The position numbers and the translations under genes were made by a program. Positions 29,351-39,127 of a DNA stretch of 47,831 bases are shown here, piece after piece. This stretch comes from Desulfatitalea alkaliphila (lineage in GTDB: Bacteria; Desulfobacterota; Desulfobacteria; Desulfobacterales; Desulfosarcinaceae). The notes beneath the pieces are model-generated. The model was not told where the DNA came from. It saw only the letters and a list, made by a program, of their open reading frames with translations, and made no database searches. The stretch lies in assembly GCF_022968795.1 (NCBI RefSeq), contig NZ_JALJRB010000034.1, forward strand, positions 1 to 47,831, read 5' to 3'. Every line of letters begins with the position of its first letter. The stretch's first letter is position 1.

Positions 29351-31360
29351 CTAAATTTTGAACTGCCCCACCATCCCCTTCAACTCCTCGGCCAGTTTCG
29401 ACAAATCCCCCGCGCTCATATTCACTTGCGCACTGCTCGAGGACATCTCGTTGGCCGTGGTGTTCACATCGGCGATGTCGCGGGAAATCTCGCCGGCCAC
29501 CGATGCGCCCTGGCTGACGTTGGTGTTGACTTCCTGAATGCCCTGGGCCGCCTGGGAGACGTTGTTGGCGATCTCCGTGGTGGCCGTGGACTGCTCTTCC
29601 ACCGCCGTGGCGATGCCCGAGACCACGTCGTGCACTTCCTGGATGATGCGCGTGATCTCCTCGATGTCCTTGACCGTCAACGCCGTGGTGCCCTGGATCG
29701 TGCCGATCTTCTCCTTGATGTCCTGGGTGGCTTGGGCCGTCTGCTTGGCCAGCTCCTTGATCTCGTTGGCCACCACGGCAAACCCCTTGCCCGCCTCGCC
29801 GGCGCGGGCCGCCTCGATGGTGGCGTTGAGCGCCAGCAGGTTGACCTGCTCGGAGATGTCGGTGATGGCCTCGACCACGTTGCCGATGGCGCGGGCCGCA
29901 TCGCCCAGCTGCGCCATCTTGCCCGAGGTCTCGGTGGCCTGGTGCGCCGCGCTGTCGGAGATCGAGCGCGCCCGCTCGCTGTTTTTGGCGATCTCGTTGA
30001 CCGTGGCCGACATTTCCTCGGCCGCCGTGGCCACCGCCTGGGTGTTGGTCGCCGACTGTTCCATGGCCGCCGCCACCGTGCTCATGTTGCTGCTCATCTC
30101 CTCCGAGGCCGTGGCCACCACGTTGGACTTGTCCGAGGTGTTCTGCGCCGCCTGGGCCATCTGCTCGGCGATGGCCGACAGCTCCGTAGACGAAGAGGCC
30201 AGGGTCTGTACTCCGCCGGTGATCTGCCGGATGATGCCCTGCAGCTTCTCGATGAAGGTGTTGAACCACTTGGCCAACTCGCCCACCTCATCCTGACTGT
30301 TGACCTGCAGCCGCAGGGTCAGGTCCCCTTCGCCCTGGGCGATGTCCTTCAGACCCGCCACGGCGGCATTGATGGGGCCGGTGATGGTGCGCGCGGCCAA
30401 CAGCACGATCACCGTCGTGATGATGCCCGCCAGCAGGGCCACGATGACGATGACGTTGCGGATCGACACCGTGGCGGCCAGAAATTCGGGCTCGTCCTGG
30501 GTGGCGGCGATGGACCAGCCGTTAATGCCGACGGGGGCGAAACCGGCTATCTTGTCGATACCCTGGAAGTGGTACTCCTCAACCCCCGTCTCACCGGCCA
30601 TCATGCGCTGATTGATACCGGCCATTTGAGCAATGGTGTTCACATCCAGTTTCAGGATGTGATCCCTGACCGGATGGGCCAAGATAATCCCCTGTTTGTT
30701 CATCATATAGCCGTATCCGGTTGCACCGATCTTGCGCGCGGAAACCAGATCGGCAAAATATTCGGCCTTGATGACAGTGCCCAAGGCGCCGAGGAATTGG
30801 CCCCTTTCGGATGTAATGGGCGCACAAGCGCTGGTGACGATCCGACCAGTGGCGGCGGAGCGCACCATCTCGTCAATCACAGGCCGTTTGGCACTCTTGA
30901 CCTTCTTGAACAGATCACCTTGTCCGATGTTGACACCCTTGTACTCCTTACCGTTCTCCATAATGCCGGTGTAGATTTCGCCATTGGCATCGGTGATGAA
31001 CACCCCTTGGTAGGCATCCCCCATGTTGGCGAACTGCACCTTCAAAGCGCTGTGTACATCAGCTATCTGCGCCCCGGACTGCGCCACGCCCTGCTCCGCC
31101 ACCGAGGTGGCCAAAGCGATGATACGCCGCTGACTCGCCATGGTTGCGGCCTTGTTCATCTCAGTATCCAGAATGGTCTTGATCAGCCGCGCCAAATCCG
31201 TGGCCACGTCCCGGGCTTGGTTGCTGGACAGGTCCATCAATGCGGCGGTTGACTTGGTATAGGAGAAATAGCCCACCGCAAAGACGGGAATCAAAACAGC
31301 GCAAATACCGATCATTAGAAGTTTGGCGGAAATCGATTTGAGGTTGATCCTGGTTTTCAT
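29351..31360 (-). CDS. methyl-accepting chemotaxis protein, dCache sensor
   Basis: 669-residue chemoreceptor. TM1 ([21 protein letters not shown]) is followed by a ~270-residue periplasmic double-Cache domain ([43 protein letters not shown]), TM2 ([21 protein letters not shown]), HAMP and the signalling domain. Double-Cache sensors usually bind small organic acids or amino acids; the ligand here is unknown. The signalling half is essentially that of the neighbouring MCP, so the two differ in what they sense. The ATG at 31360 has CAGGAG upstream at normal spacing; extending to 31453 adds 31 residues with no support. No CheR/CheB pentapeptide at the C-terminus (GQFKI). Confidence 0.94.
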   Translation of the reverse strand: MKTRINLKSISAKLLMIGICAVLIPVFAVGYFSYTKSTAALMDLSSNQARDVATDLARLIKTILDTEMNKAATMASQRRIIALATSVAEQGVAQSGAQIADVHSALKVQFANMGDAYQGVFITDANGEIYTGIMENGKEYKGVNIGQGDLFKKVKSAKRPVIDEMVRSAATGRIVTSACAPITSERGQFLGALGTVIKAEYFADLVSARKIGATGYGYMMNKQGIILAHPVRDHILKLDVNTIAQMAGINQRMMAGETGVEEYHFQGIDKIAGFAPVGINGWSIAATQDEPEFLAATVSIRNVIVIVALLAGIITTVIVLLAARTITGPINAAVAGLKDIAQGEGDLTLRLQVNSQDEVGELAKWFNTFIEKLQGIIRQITGGVQTLASSSTELSAIAEQMAQAAQNTSDKSNVVATASEEMSSNMSTVAAAMEQSATNTQAVATAAEEMSATVNEIAKNSERARSISDSAAHQATETSGKMAQLGDAARAIGNVVEAITDISEQVNLLALNATIEAARAGEAGKGFAVVANEIKELAKQTAQATQDIKEKIGTIQGTTALTVKDIEEITRIIQEVHDVVSGIATAVEEQSTATTEIANNVSQAAQGIQEVNTNVSQGASVAGEISRDIADVNTTANEMSSSSAQVNMSAGDLSKLAEELKGMVGQFKI
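29415..30151 (-). repeat. 737-bp perfect repeat, chemoreceptor signalling region, copy B
   Basis: Identical to 26627-27363, same orientation. Confidence 0.85.
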
Positions 31361-31477
31361 TGGTATGGCTCCTGATGAGTCATGATTGTTCGAAATCATT
31401 ATACGATTGCGGCAGACGCACGCACCGCCCGTCGAAGATAGTATCGACCACAATGGTAGGAACTTAAGAAAATCGAG

Positions 31478-31553
31478 AGAGGGGACGCCCTTAACTTATT
31501 AACTTACTGCCCAACTACAGGCAGTAAGTTAATAAGTTAAGGGCGTCCCCTCT
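31478..31553. repeat. long perfect hairpin, GAGGGGACGCCC box, copy 1
   Basis: 34-bp perfect arms (31478-31511 and 31520-31553) with an 8-nt loop. The outer box AGAGGGGACGCCC is GC-rich; the inner core is AT-rich and itself near-repetitive (TAACTTAT, TAACTTAC). It begins 4 nt beyond the microprotein stop and may act as its terminator or be a mobile palindrome. Confidence 0.85.
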
Positions 31554-31557
31554 AGTA

Positions 31558-31704
31558 TTAGGAGCAGATCCGACAGTCGGTCAGGCACTGTTCGTAGGCC
31601 GTATCGCGATCCTCCGAACGGGTATCGCTGTCCTCGCTCCAATGATCAAAAACACACCGACTGATGCAGCGTTGCTCATCAGTGCTGATGGATTGAGTTT
31701 CCAT
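31558..31704 (-). CDS. 48-residue twin-CX3C microprotein, function unknown
   Basis: Small frame, shorter than usual annotation cutoffs. A very strong Shine-Dalgarno (AAAGGAGGTG) ends 6 nt before the ATG. The product has two CX3C pairs, C13-ISR-C17 and C39-LTD-C43, plus C46, separated by a charged 21-residue linker (DHWSEDSDTRSEDRDTAYEQ). Twin CX3C/CX9C spacing is typical of small helical hairpins that carry disulfides or bind metal, but no known family was recognised, and there is no signal peptide. It lies between two related long hairpins, downstream of tamA. A separate transcript or a tamBA extension are both possible. Confidence 0.7.
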   Translation of the reverse strand: METQSISTDEQRCISRCVFDHWSEDSDTRSEDRDTAYEQCLTDCRICS

Positions 31705-31811
31705 ATCACACACCTCCTTTCATACAACCAAGACCAGGCGTGTTTGAAGTACCGGAACAACCTCTTTAACGGTCAAGATAATCACCTCCGCCTGACCGGC
31801 AAGCAGAGGCT

Positions 31812-31887
31812 GAGGGGACGCCCTTTATATTTTTATATTTCTGCCTCTTTTCGGGCAGAAATATAAAAATATAAAGGGCGTCCCCTC
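31812..31887. repeat. long perfect hairpin, GAGGGGACGCCC box, copy 2
   Basis: 34-bp perfect arms (31812-31845 and 31854-31887) with an 8-nt loop. Its outer box GAGGGGACGCCCTT matches copy 1, but the AT-rich core is different (TATATTTTTATATTT). Its right arm ends within the tamA stop codon (31887-31889). Confidence 0.85.
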
Positions 31888-34730
31888 TAGAAGGTGTAGC
31901 CGATGGAGAGGTGGAGGGCGCCGGGGCTTTCGTTGGGGCGGCGGTCCAGTTTGTGGCCGTAGAAGAGGCCGATGGGGCCGATGGGGGTGATGTATTGGAG
32001 GCCCAGGCCGGTGGTCCAGCGCAGGGCGTCGCTGCCGGCATCGCCGGGGGTTTGCCAGAGGCGGCCGGCGTCCAAGAAGGGGACCAGTTCGAAGTTGCGG
32101 CCGATGTCGATGCGGGCCTCCAGGCCGGCGGCCAGGGCCATGCGGCCGCCCACGGGTTTGCCTTCGTTGTCGAAGCGCAGCAGGTTTTCGCCGAAGCCGC
32201 GCACGCTGTTGGTCCCGCCCAAGAAGAAGAGTTGGTCCAGGGGCACGGCGTCGCCGCCGTAGGGTTCCAGTAGGCCGAACCAGACCCGTCCTGCCAGGGT
32301 GAGCCGCGGGTGGGGTGTATAGAAGGTGCGGGCGTCGATGCGGTATTTGATGAAGTCGTCCAGGGTGGTGTCCAGGCCCTTGGAGATATCGACGGCGAAG
32401 CCGGCCAGGTGGCCGAAGCGGGGCCGGATGAAGGAGTCCCGGCTGTCGTACTGCACCGAGGGGGTGGCCACCAGGATGCCGCGCGGCGCCAGGGTGTCGG
32501 GATCGACCTGATCGGTGGTTTGGCTGCGGCCGCGCAGGAACTGCTCGCGCCGTTCGTAGCGCAGGGCCAGGGCGGTTGTGTAGTGGCGTCCCCAGCCGCG
32601 GGCGAAGTTGACGCCGGCGCCCAGGCTCTGGGTGCCGAACTGCTGGTTGAACGGTTCGCTGCGTTCGCCGAACACGCCGGCATCGGCCCGGATGCGGCTG
32701 CCCAGCAGGCGCGGCTCGCTGATGGCGGCTTCCCAGCGGTAACCCACTTCGCTGATTTCGGCCCCTGCCCGCAGTTCCTTGGCGGTGCCCAGAAAGTTGC
32801 GATCACCCAGCCGGGTGCGCCCGTACAATCCCTTGTCGCTCTGATAGCCGCCGCCCAGCTCTACGTAATAGGGTTTCTGCTCGGCGGCCTGCACCAGCAG
32901 GTGGACGGTCTCCTCGCGCTCTTTGAGGCCGATGGTGCGCACCTGGACCGAATCGAAGATGTTCAAATCGCGCAGATCCCGCTGGGCTTCCCACACCTGC
33001 TGCAATGCGAAGGGGGCATCGGGTTGCGACCCCATTTCGCGACGCAGGAATTTCTCCCGCGTGCGAAAGTTGCCCAGAAAGTACAGATCGCCCACTTTCA
33101 CCGACGGTCCGGGATCCACCTGATAGCGGATATCGGCCCGGGTACGGTCTTCGCTAAGGGTGGTCACGCCGCGGGCATTTACATGGGGGTGCCCCAGGGG
33201 CGCGATACGGGCGGCCAGCCGCTCCTCGTCGTCCCGGCACCGCACGGGTAGATAGGGATCGCCGGGACCGAGCACCAGCTCCTCGCGCAACTGCTCCGTG
33301 GGGATGGGCAAATTTTGCGGTGCGATGGCGATGTCGCCCACCAGGGTGCGGGGCCCCTCCGCGATGGTCATGGTGACGGTCACCTGCCCGCTGTCGGGGT
33401 CGACGACCGCGGATGTGTCGGCCTGAACGTCGAGAAACCCTTCGCTGTGGTAGAGGGCGCGAATGGCCACCCGGTCCTCTTCCAGCACCTCGGCCACATA
33501 GGCACCGGAACGGATCCAGCCGGGGGTGCGGGTCAGCATCTGGCCCCGGAGGGTCTGCTCATCCAGGGTTTGGTTGCCTTCGATGACCACTGCCGTCACG
33601 ATGTGGCGCACCCCCTCTTCTATAGTAAAGGTGATGCGCCGCAGAGCTTTGCCCGCCACGGTCGCGTCCTCCGACTGCCAGCGCACTTTCACATCGGCAA
33701 AACCGGCCTTGAGATAGCGACGCCGAATTTCATGGCTGCTGCGGCGCAACCCGATGTTGCCCCGATTGCCGGTTTCGGCCAGCACCAGCGATTTGCGCAG
33801 ACGGCGATCACTGAAAAAGTCGTTTCCGGAAAATTCCACTTCGTAGCGCGGCCCTTCCGCGATGATCAGTTTCCCTTGCACACTGTGGTCGGCGGGATCG
33901 ATGGCGGTATCGCCTTCAATGACCACATCTGCGAATCCTTTGCGCCGGTAGTAATCGGTCAGGCGGCGCAAATCCTGGGTGAAGCGCGTAGTTTTGAAGC
34001 GGGCCAGGCCCAGGGCCAGCCATGAACGGCGCCAACTGGCCATGCGGCGGCGCAGGGCGCCGTCGCCCACGTTCCGGTTGCCCTCGAGCACAACCTGCTC
34101 CAGCGTCTGATGGGGGCCTTTTTCAATGGTCACGTCGATATCGAAGTGGCCGTCCGCCGGCCGCTGCCGCCAGGTGATGGTCACTTGCGGGTCCACGTAG
34201 CCTTCGGCGCGAAAACGCTCGGCCACCAATTTTTCCTGGTCCGGCATGGCCGCCGGATCGAAGAAGTCGCCGCTTGCAATGGTCATGGCGTTGCGCACGT
34301 CCCGCTCGAACAGCGGGTAGTTGCCCCGGATGGCGATGGTGTGGATCAAGCCGAAAGGCGTCAATACCACGTGTAGATGGGCTTGGCCGTCCCGCACGGC
34401 AACGGTTTGCCGGGTCCGGCCGAAGGCGGCCAGGGGCGCCAAGGCATCGGCCAATCGGTCGGGAGTCAACATCTCCCCTTCGGCCAGACCCATGGCAGCC
34501 CGGGCCAGTCCCTGCCAATCGAGGTGGTCCTCGAATTCCGTGGACACTTGGAGTTCGATGGCGGCAAGGGGCAGGGGACGACCGTCCCACTCGGTTGTCT
34601 CGGCAGCCGCAAACGCGCCCGGTGCAAGAATACTTGCCAACAGCACCACGGCCGCCAGAATCGCCAGGCAGCGGCACCGGCCGCAAGCGACAGGGCGGCC
34701 TTTGTATGGGAGGGCACACGACCGGATCAT
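31887..34730 (-). CDS. tamA: TamA-like outer membrane assembly protein (BamA/Omp85 family)
   Basis: 947-residue Omp85 protein that, with TamB, moves proteins or lipids to the outer membrane. A signal peptide (basic MIRSCALPYKGRP..., hydrophobic stretch, cleavage after AFA) is followed by ~530 residues with POTRA-like repeats (e.g. GPHQTLEQVVLEGNRNVGD, GPRYEVEFSGNDFF, GVRHIVTAVVIEGNQTL, GPSVKVGDLYFLGNFRT), room for about six against three in E. coli TamA. The C-terminal ~380 residues are a 16-strand barrel with the lid-loop motif VRGFGEN and a terminal aromatic (GYTF). The start overlaps the tamB stop (TAATG). A long hairpin abuts its stop. Confidence 0.93.
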   Translation of the reverse strand: MIRSCALPYKGRPVACGRCRCLAILAAVVLLASILAPGAFAAAETTEWDGRPLPLAAIELQVSTEFEDHLDWQGLARAAMGLAEGEMLTPDRLADALAPLAAFGRTRQTVAVRDGQAHLHVVLTPFGLIHTIAIRGNYPLFERDVRNAMTIASGDFFDPAAMPDQEKLVAERFRAEGYVDPQVTITWRQRPADGHFDIDVTIEKGPHQTLEQVVLEGNRNVGDGALRRRMASWRRSWLALGLARFKTTRFTQDLRRLTDYYRRKGFADVVIEGDTAIDPADHSVQGKLIIAEGPRYEVEFSGNDFFSDRRLRKSLVLAETGNRGNIGLRRSSHEIRRRYLKAGFADVKVRWQSEDATVAGKALRRITFTIEEGVRHIVTAVVIEGNQTLDEQTLRGQMLTRTPGWIRSGAYVAEVLEEDRVAIRALYHSEGFLDVQADTSAVVDPDSGQVTVTMTIAEGPRTLVGDIAIAPQNLPIPTEQLREELVLGPGDPYLPVRCRDDEERLAARIAPLGHPHVNARGVTTLSEDRTRADIRYQVDPGPSVKVGDLYFLGNFRTREKFLRREMGSQPDAPFALQQVWEAQRDLRDLNIFDSVQVRTIGLKEREETVHLLVQAAEQKPYYVELGGGYQSDKGLYGRTRLGDRNFLGTAKELRAGAEISEVGYRWEAAISEPRLLGSRIRADAGVFGERSEPFNQQFGTQSLGAGVNFARGWGRHYTTALALRYERREQFLRGRSQTTDQVDPDTLAPRGILVATPSVQYDSRDSFIRPRFGHLAGFAVDISKGLDTTLDDFIKYRIDARTFYTPHPRLTLAGRVWFGLLEPYGGDAVPLDQLFFLGGTNSVRGFGENLLRFDNEGKPVGGRMALAAGLEARIDIGRNFELVPFLDAGRLWQTPGDAGSDALRWTTGLGLQYITPIGPIGLFYGHKLDRRPNESPGALHLSIGYTF

Positions 34731-37700
34731 TAGCGAAACTCCATTCTGAACAGCAACTCGCCGCCGTATATGCCGGCCGAATCTTGAAACCCGCTCGCCA
34801 GGATGTGCTCCAGCAGGCGATACTCGGAGACGGCCCGCTGAACGGTTTCGCCGCCGGAAGTCTCCACGGCGTATTTGACCAGCAGGCGGCTGCTGATCCG
34901 TTTGCCCACGGTCACCTGGATGCGGTCACTGCTTTCGCCCGGTTCCGGCGATCCGGTCTCCACCTCGAAGATGTCCACCCCCGTGGTGCGCTTGATATCT
35001 TCACCCAGGGCCGAGCCGACGAGGGAGGCCAACATCTGTTCCGTGGAGGCGCCGCCGCCGGTGCCGCCCGTTTCGCGGGTGGTGCGGCCCAGCAATATCA
35101 GGGAGAGGATGTCGCTGTCGGACTCGGGCGGCTCGGAGCGCAATGCGATGGCCAGATTGTCCGGCGGCCCCGTGGCCGCCAGCACGATACGCCATTGGCG
35201 GATTTGCGTCTCGGCCACGATGTCCAGGGTGGGCTCGATACGGTAGGGATGGATGAAATCCACCACTCCGCGGGTCACGGTGAAGGCCTTGCGCCGGAAG
35301 TAGACTTCGCCCTCGCCCACCTGCGCCCGCCCGTCCAGCAGCGGACGGGCCGCCGTGCCGGTCAGCCGCAGATCGGGCAGGATGTCGAGCCGGGCCACGT
35401 TGTTGTCCACCAGGAAGGGGTAGCGGTGGGTGACGCGCACGTCCAGGTCGATGGCCTCCATCCATTCGGGAGGCGGTTCGGTGGTGGGCACCGGCGCGGC
35501 CCGCTGGGTCTCGGTGACGGCAGCGAGCAGGTTCAGTTTCAGATCCTTGTAATAAGCGCCCTCTAACAGCACCAGGTCACCGCTCAGCCGCGCCCGCTGG
35601 TCATCGCCGGTGAGCAGCAGATCCCCGGCCACGCGCAGGTCCATGGTGTCGGGCACTTGCAAGGGCAGGGCCTGCAGCGCGATGGCCAGGCGCCCCCCGG
35701 TGGGCTTGAAATCGGCCAGGGCCACCTGCCCATTGAGGGTGAAACGGCCGTCGTCCAACTGCCCCGACATTTCCTGCAGAGTGATCCGGTTGGGGGTGGC
35801 GCTCAGGCGCCCGTTGAGGGTTCGAATCGACTGCCCCAGATCGGGCAGCAGAAAACCGATCTGCGCCAGCAGCAGTTCGGCCTCCCACTGCAGATCATCG
35901 ACGGGGCCGCGCATACGGGCATCGATGCGGATTTCGCCCCGGGCTTCGGCGATGGCGTCGGTAAAGGGTTCGACCACGGCCAGGGGCAGCATGCCCTCGA
36001 CGGTCATGGACACATCCCGTTTTAGGGGGCCGCCCGCGGCCACGGTCAGATACCCTTCATTCAAAAAGCCCAGGCGCGTGGGGGGCAGGTCCAGCACCCC
36101 GTCTACCAGTCGGGCCGACAGCCGGTCGACGGCGATCAGATCGACATCGTGGTAGCGCAGCCGGGTATCGGTCAATTCCACCGCGATTTCCGCGTCGGCG
36201 GGGGCGCGCTGGTTGCCGGCGGCCTGGATGTGGCCGGAAAGGTTGCCGGACCAGGGCAGATCCTCGCCAAGCAAGGCCAGATATGGCGCCAGATCGGTTT
36301 GCTCGAAGCGGGCGCTCAGGTTGAAATCGCCGCTGTCCAGCCGGACGTCCGCGGTCAATTGAAAGTTCAGATCGCCGTTCAGTGTCAATTGCCGATCGGC
36401 CAGTTGCAGTCGCAGCTCGAAATCATCCCGGCGCTGCTCGCCGATAACGGGATCCCGCAGCCACAGATTGCCCCGGGCACGGGGATCGGACAGACTGCCT
36501 TCAGTGGTCAAGGCCAGTTCGAGACGACCCTGCAAGGCAGCTTGCGGCCCCAATGCATCGATGTGGGCCAACTCAATGCCGGCCGCATCCACCCGGGCCG
36601 CGAACCGACCGTCGAAGCCGTACCACCCTTCGGCCCGCACCGTCTGGTCAGGGGCCAGGGTGATGGTCAAGGCATCCGCATCCACCCGACCCGGTGTCAG
36701 GCGCCCGGTCAAATGCAGCGCCGGCACCTTTTGGAATCCGGTGTCCAGATCGTTGCCCGTCAGTTCGAAACGGCCTTGCAGCCCGGAGAGAGCGCCGTCC
36801 AGTTCCGCCTGCAGGCGCAGCTCGCCCTGCATCCCCTCCAGGAAATCGGCCAGTTCCAGCGGATCGGCGGTCAAGCGGGCCTCTATCCGGGGATCGTCGG
36901 TCCATCGACCGTCGGCCGTCTCCTGTAGATGGGCAGTGCCGGTCAACTGCACCCGGGAGCGTTCGGACAACAACTCCAACTCGGGGATGGACAAGACGCC
37001 CGCGGCCCACCGCAGGGTGCCCTCCAATTGACCCGCCAAATCCTGCCATTGCACCGCGCTTGGGGCGATGGTCAATGTCGCTCGTGGATCGGCCAGGGGC
37101 CCGTCCGCCTGCAACTTGCCGTACAGGCGCAGGTCGGCCGGCAGTCCGGCGTTAAAATGGGCCGTATCCAGAGGATCGAAGGCCAGGGTGAGGGAGAGGG
37201 ACGGGTCGGATCGCAGGCCGCCGTCGGGGGTCAGCAAGGCCACCCGGCCGCTGCCCTCCAGGAAACTGCCCTGGTTTTCCAGGGCCAGGCGGGGCAGATG
37301 CACCACACCGTCATCATCCAGATCGGCTTCCAGCAGCAGTTGGCCGATGGTCCACTCCTGCCAGGCCAACGCCCGCGCCAGCAGCACGGCGTGCACCTTG
37401 GGCCGCCGGACATCTCCCCGGAGACGAAACGCCAAGGCGGCGGTGCCCGCGGCGGGCAGGTCGCCGCCCAGCAGTTCGCCGATGGCCGCCAACCGCGGCG
37501 CGTACAGGTGGCCGTCCAGTGCCAATTGCAGCCCTTCCCATTCAAGGCGGCCGTCGCCGCCGGTCTCCAGAGTGACCTGATCAAGGGTCGCTTGCAGGCG
37601 GGAAAGGGTCAACTGCCGGGCATCCCATGCGGCCGCCAGGGAGAGGGTCGCCGGTGCGGGCCGACCGCCCTCCGCCAGAACCAGGTCGGCGCCTTGCAGT

Positions 37701-38953
37701 CCCACTTCGCCGGCACCGCTACCGCCGTCCGGCCCGGGAATGCCGCTGCCGGCCAGTTGGGCCTGAAGCTGCCAGGTGCCCTCCAGGGGCAAGTCCAGGG
37801 CATCGATCAAGGCCGGCGCCAAATGTTGCACGGCCAAGGTGAAGGCATAGTCCAGACCCGCCATACCCGCGGCCGGTTGGGTCAACCCTTGGGGAAACAC
37901 GGATCGCAGATCGGCGCTGCCGGTCAGGTCCGCCGTCACCCAGGGGGCCCGCAGGGCCAGGCGGGACAGTGTCACCTGCCGCTGCGCCATCCCTATGACC
38001 AGATCCAATCGCTCCAGATCCAGCCCCTGCACGCCGCCCTGGTGCCATGTGAGCGCCCCGTCCACCAGCGGGTCGTCCAGCGTGCCGACCGCGCTCAAGG
38101 TGCCTTCGAGGCGACCCGACAAGGCATGGGATGGGGGCAGCCAAGCCTGCACCTCGGCCAGGTCCAGATCGATCAGCGCCGCCAAATCCATGTCCAGGGG
38201 CTCCTGGTCGACGCTCACGCGCCCGCTGACACCGATGCGCGAGCCGGGTGTGTGCAGGGAAACGGTAATGGGATCGGCCGATCGACCATCGTAGGCGGCG
38301 GCCAATGTGATCTCCCGAATCTGATGATCGGCCTCGGCGGTTATGAAACGGGCCGTGCCCAGGTGCACTTCCAGCCGGCCGGAAGGGTGGGCCAGGTTGC
38401 CGGCGGCGTTGACGGCAATGGCGTCGGCGGTACCGGACCACGCCGTGGCAGGCCGCTCGAAGGTGACCCGGCCGTCCTGCAGTTGAAAGTCATCCAGACG
38501 CAGCCCGAAGGGCAGACCCTTGGCCGGCGTCTCGGCCGCATCGGGTGCGGTCGGTTCGCCGAGCGGTGTCAGTGCTGCGACCAGGTTGAGCCGGTCGTTT
38601 CCATCCAGACGAGCGAAGACCACGGGCGCATCGATCCGCACCCGGGAAATGTGCACCGTGCGGCCAAGCAGGGAGCGCCACTGCAACGAGACGGCGATGC
38701 GCTCCACCCCGGCCAGGGTTTCGCCGGAGGCATCCAGCAGCCGCAACCCGCCGATGACAAATTCACCGGCAAAGGGGGCGAAGCGGTGATGGGTCCACTC
38801 GATGCGTCCGGGGATGGCCGTATCGATACGCCCGATGGCCATTTTGCGAAAGGCGCCGCTGTTGAGATAGGCGATGCTGGCCGCCGCGGCAACCGCCAGC
38901 AGCAGGCCGAGACAAAGAAAGACAATCGCAATACGTTTGATCAGCGGGCTCAT
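34730..38953 (-). CDS. tamB: TamB-like inner-membrane-anchored translocation protein
   Basis: 1407-residue protein. An N-terminal membrane anchor (IAIVFLCLGLLLAVAAAASIAYL) is followed by a very long periplasmic beta-rich region of AsmA-like repeats, and the DUF490 C-terminal domain (residues ~1080-1407; IQVTVGKRISSRLLVKYA, GIYGGELLFRMEF). TamB/YhdP-type proteins bridge the periplasm as a hydrophobic groove for lipid or substrate transfer to TamA. The ATG at 38953 gives the family-like MSPLIKRIAIVF; an upstream extension to 39058 is translated from the nonamer repeat and is rejected. Stop and tamA start overlap by 1 nt. Confidence 0.92.
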   Translation of the reverse strand: MSPLIKRIAIVFLCLGLLLAVAAAASIAYLNSGAFRKMAIGRIDTAIPGRIEWTHHRFAPFAGEFVIGGLRLLDASGETLAGVERIAVSLQWRSLLGRTVHISRVRIDAPVVFARLDGNDRLNLVAALTPLGEPTAPDAAETPAKGLPFGLRLDDFQLQDGRVTFERPATAWSGTADAIAVNAAGNLAHPSGRLEVHLGTARFITAEADHQIREITLAAAYDGRSADPITVSLHTPGSRIGVSGRVSVDQEPLDMDLAALIDLDLAEVQAWLPPSHALSGRLEGTLSAVGTLDDPLVDGALTWHQGGVQGLDLERLDLVIGMAQRQVTLSRLALRAPWVTADLTGSADLRSVFPQGLTQPAAGMAGLDYAFTLAVQHLAPALIDALDLPLEGTWQLQAQLAGSGIPGPDGGSGAGEVGLQGADLVLAEGGRPAPATLSLAAAWDARQLTLSRLQATLDQVTLETGGDGRLEWEGLQLALDGHLYAPRLAAIGELLGGDLPAAGTAALAFRLRGDVRRPKVHAVLLARALAWQEWTIGQLLLEADLDDDGVVHLPRLALENQGSFLEGSGRVALLTPDGGLRSDPSLSLTLAFDPLDTAHFNAGLPADLRLYGKLQADGPLADPRATLTIAPSAVQWQDLAGQLEGTLRWAAGVLSIPELELLSERSRVQLTGTAHLQETADGRWTDDPRIEARLTADPLELADFLEGMQGELRLQAELDGALSGLQGRFELTGNDLDTGFQKVPALHLTGRLTPGRVDADALTITLAPDQTVRAEGWYGFDGRFAARVDAAGIELAHIDALGPQAALQGRLELALTTEGSLSDPRARGNLWLRDPVIGEQRRDDFELRLQLADRQLTLNGDLNFQLTADVRLDSGDFNLSARFEQTDLAPYLALLGEDLPWSGNLSGHIQAAGNQRAPADAEIAVELTDTRLRYHDVDLIAVDRLSARLVDGVLDLPPTRLGFLNEGYLTVAAGGPLKRDVSMTVEGMLPLAVVEPFTDAIAEARGEIRIDARMRGPVDDLQWEAELLLAQIGFLLPDLGQSIRTLNGRLSATPNRITLQEMSGQLDDGRFTLNGQVALADFKPTGGRLAIALQALPLQVPDTMDLRVAGDLLLTGDDQRARLSGDLVLLEGAYYKDLKLNLLAAVTETQRAAPVPTTEPPPEWMEAIDLDVRVTHRYPFLVDNNVARLDILPDLRLTGTAARPLLDGRAQVGEGEVYFRRKAFTVTRGVVDFIHPYRIEPTLDIVAETQIRQWRIVLAATGPPDNLAIALRSEPPESDSDILSLILLGRTTRETGGTGGGASTEQMLASLVGSALGEDIKRTTGVDIFEVETGSPEPGESSDRIQVTVGKRISSRLLVKYAVETSGGETVQRAVSEYRLLEHILASGFQDSAGIYGGELLFRMEFR

Positions 38954-39020
38954 GAGTGAGCGATCATACGGCAAATCGAGGGTGCTGCGCAAGAGGATCG
39001 CGAAGCGAGCCGATGGGATC

Positions 39021-39051
39021 GGGTTTGTTGGGTTTGTTGGGTTGGATTGGG
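39021..39051 (+). repeat. nonamer array forming a G4 motif
   Basis: Four GGG runs separated by TTTGTT, TTTGTT and TTGGATT: a G-quadruplex-compatible sequence on +, between etfA (stop side) and tamB (start side). Confidence 0.7.
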
Positions 39052-39127
39052 AAAACAACGGCCGAGCATGGCGGGTGCCATGGTCGGCCGTTGGTGTCTT
39101 GCTTTGGATTGGCTATGGTTGTGGTGC

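Noticed and set aside
38954-39058. 35-residue N-terminal extension of TamB
   Set aside because: It is partly translated from the nonamer array and precedes the natural membrane anchor; the ATG at 38953 fits the family.
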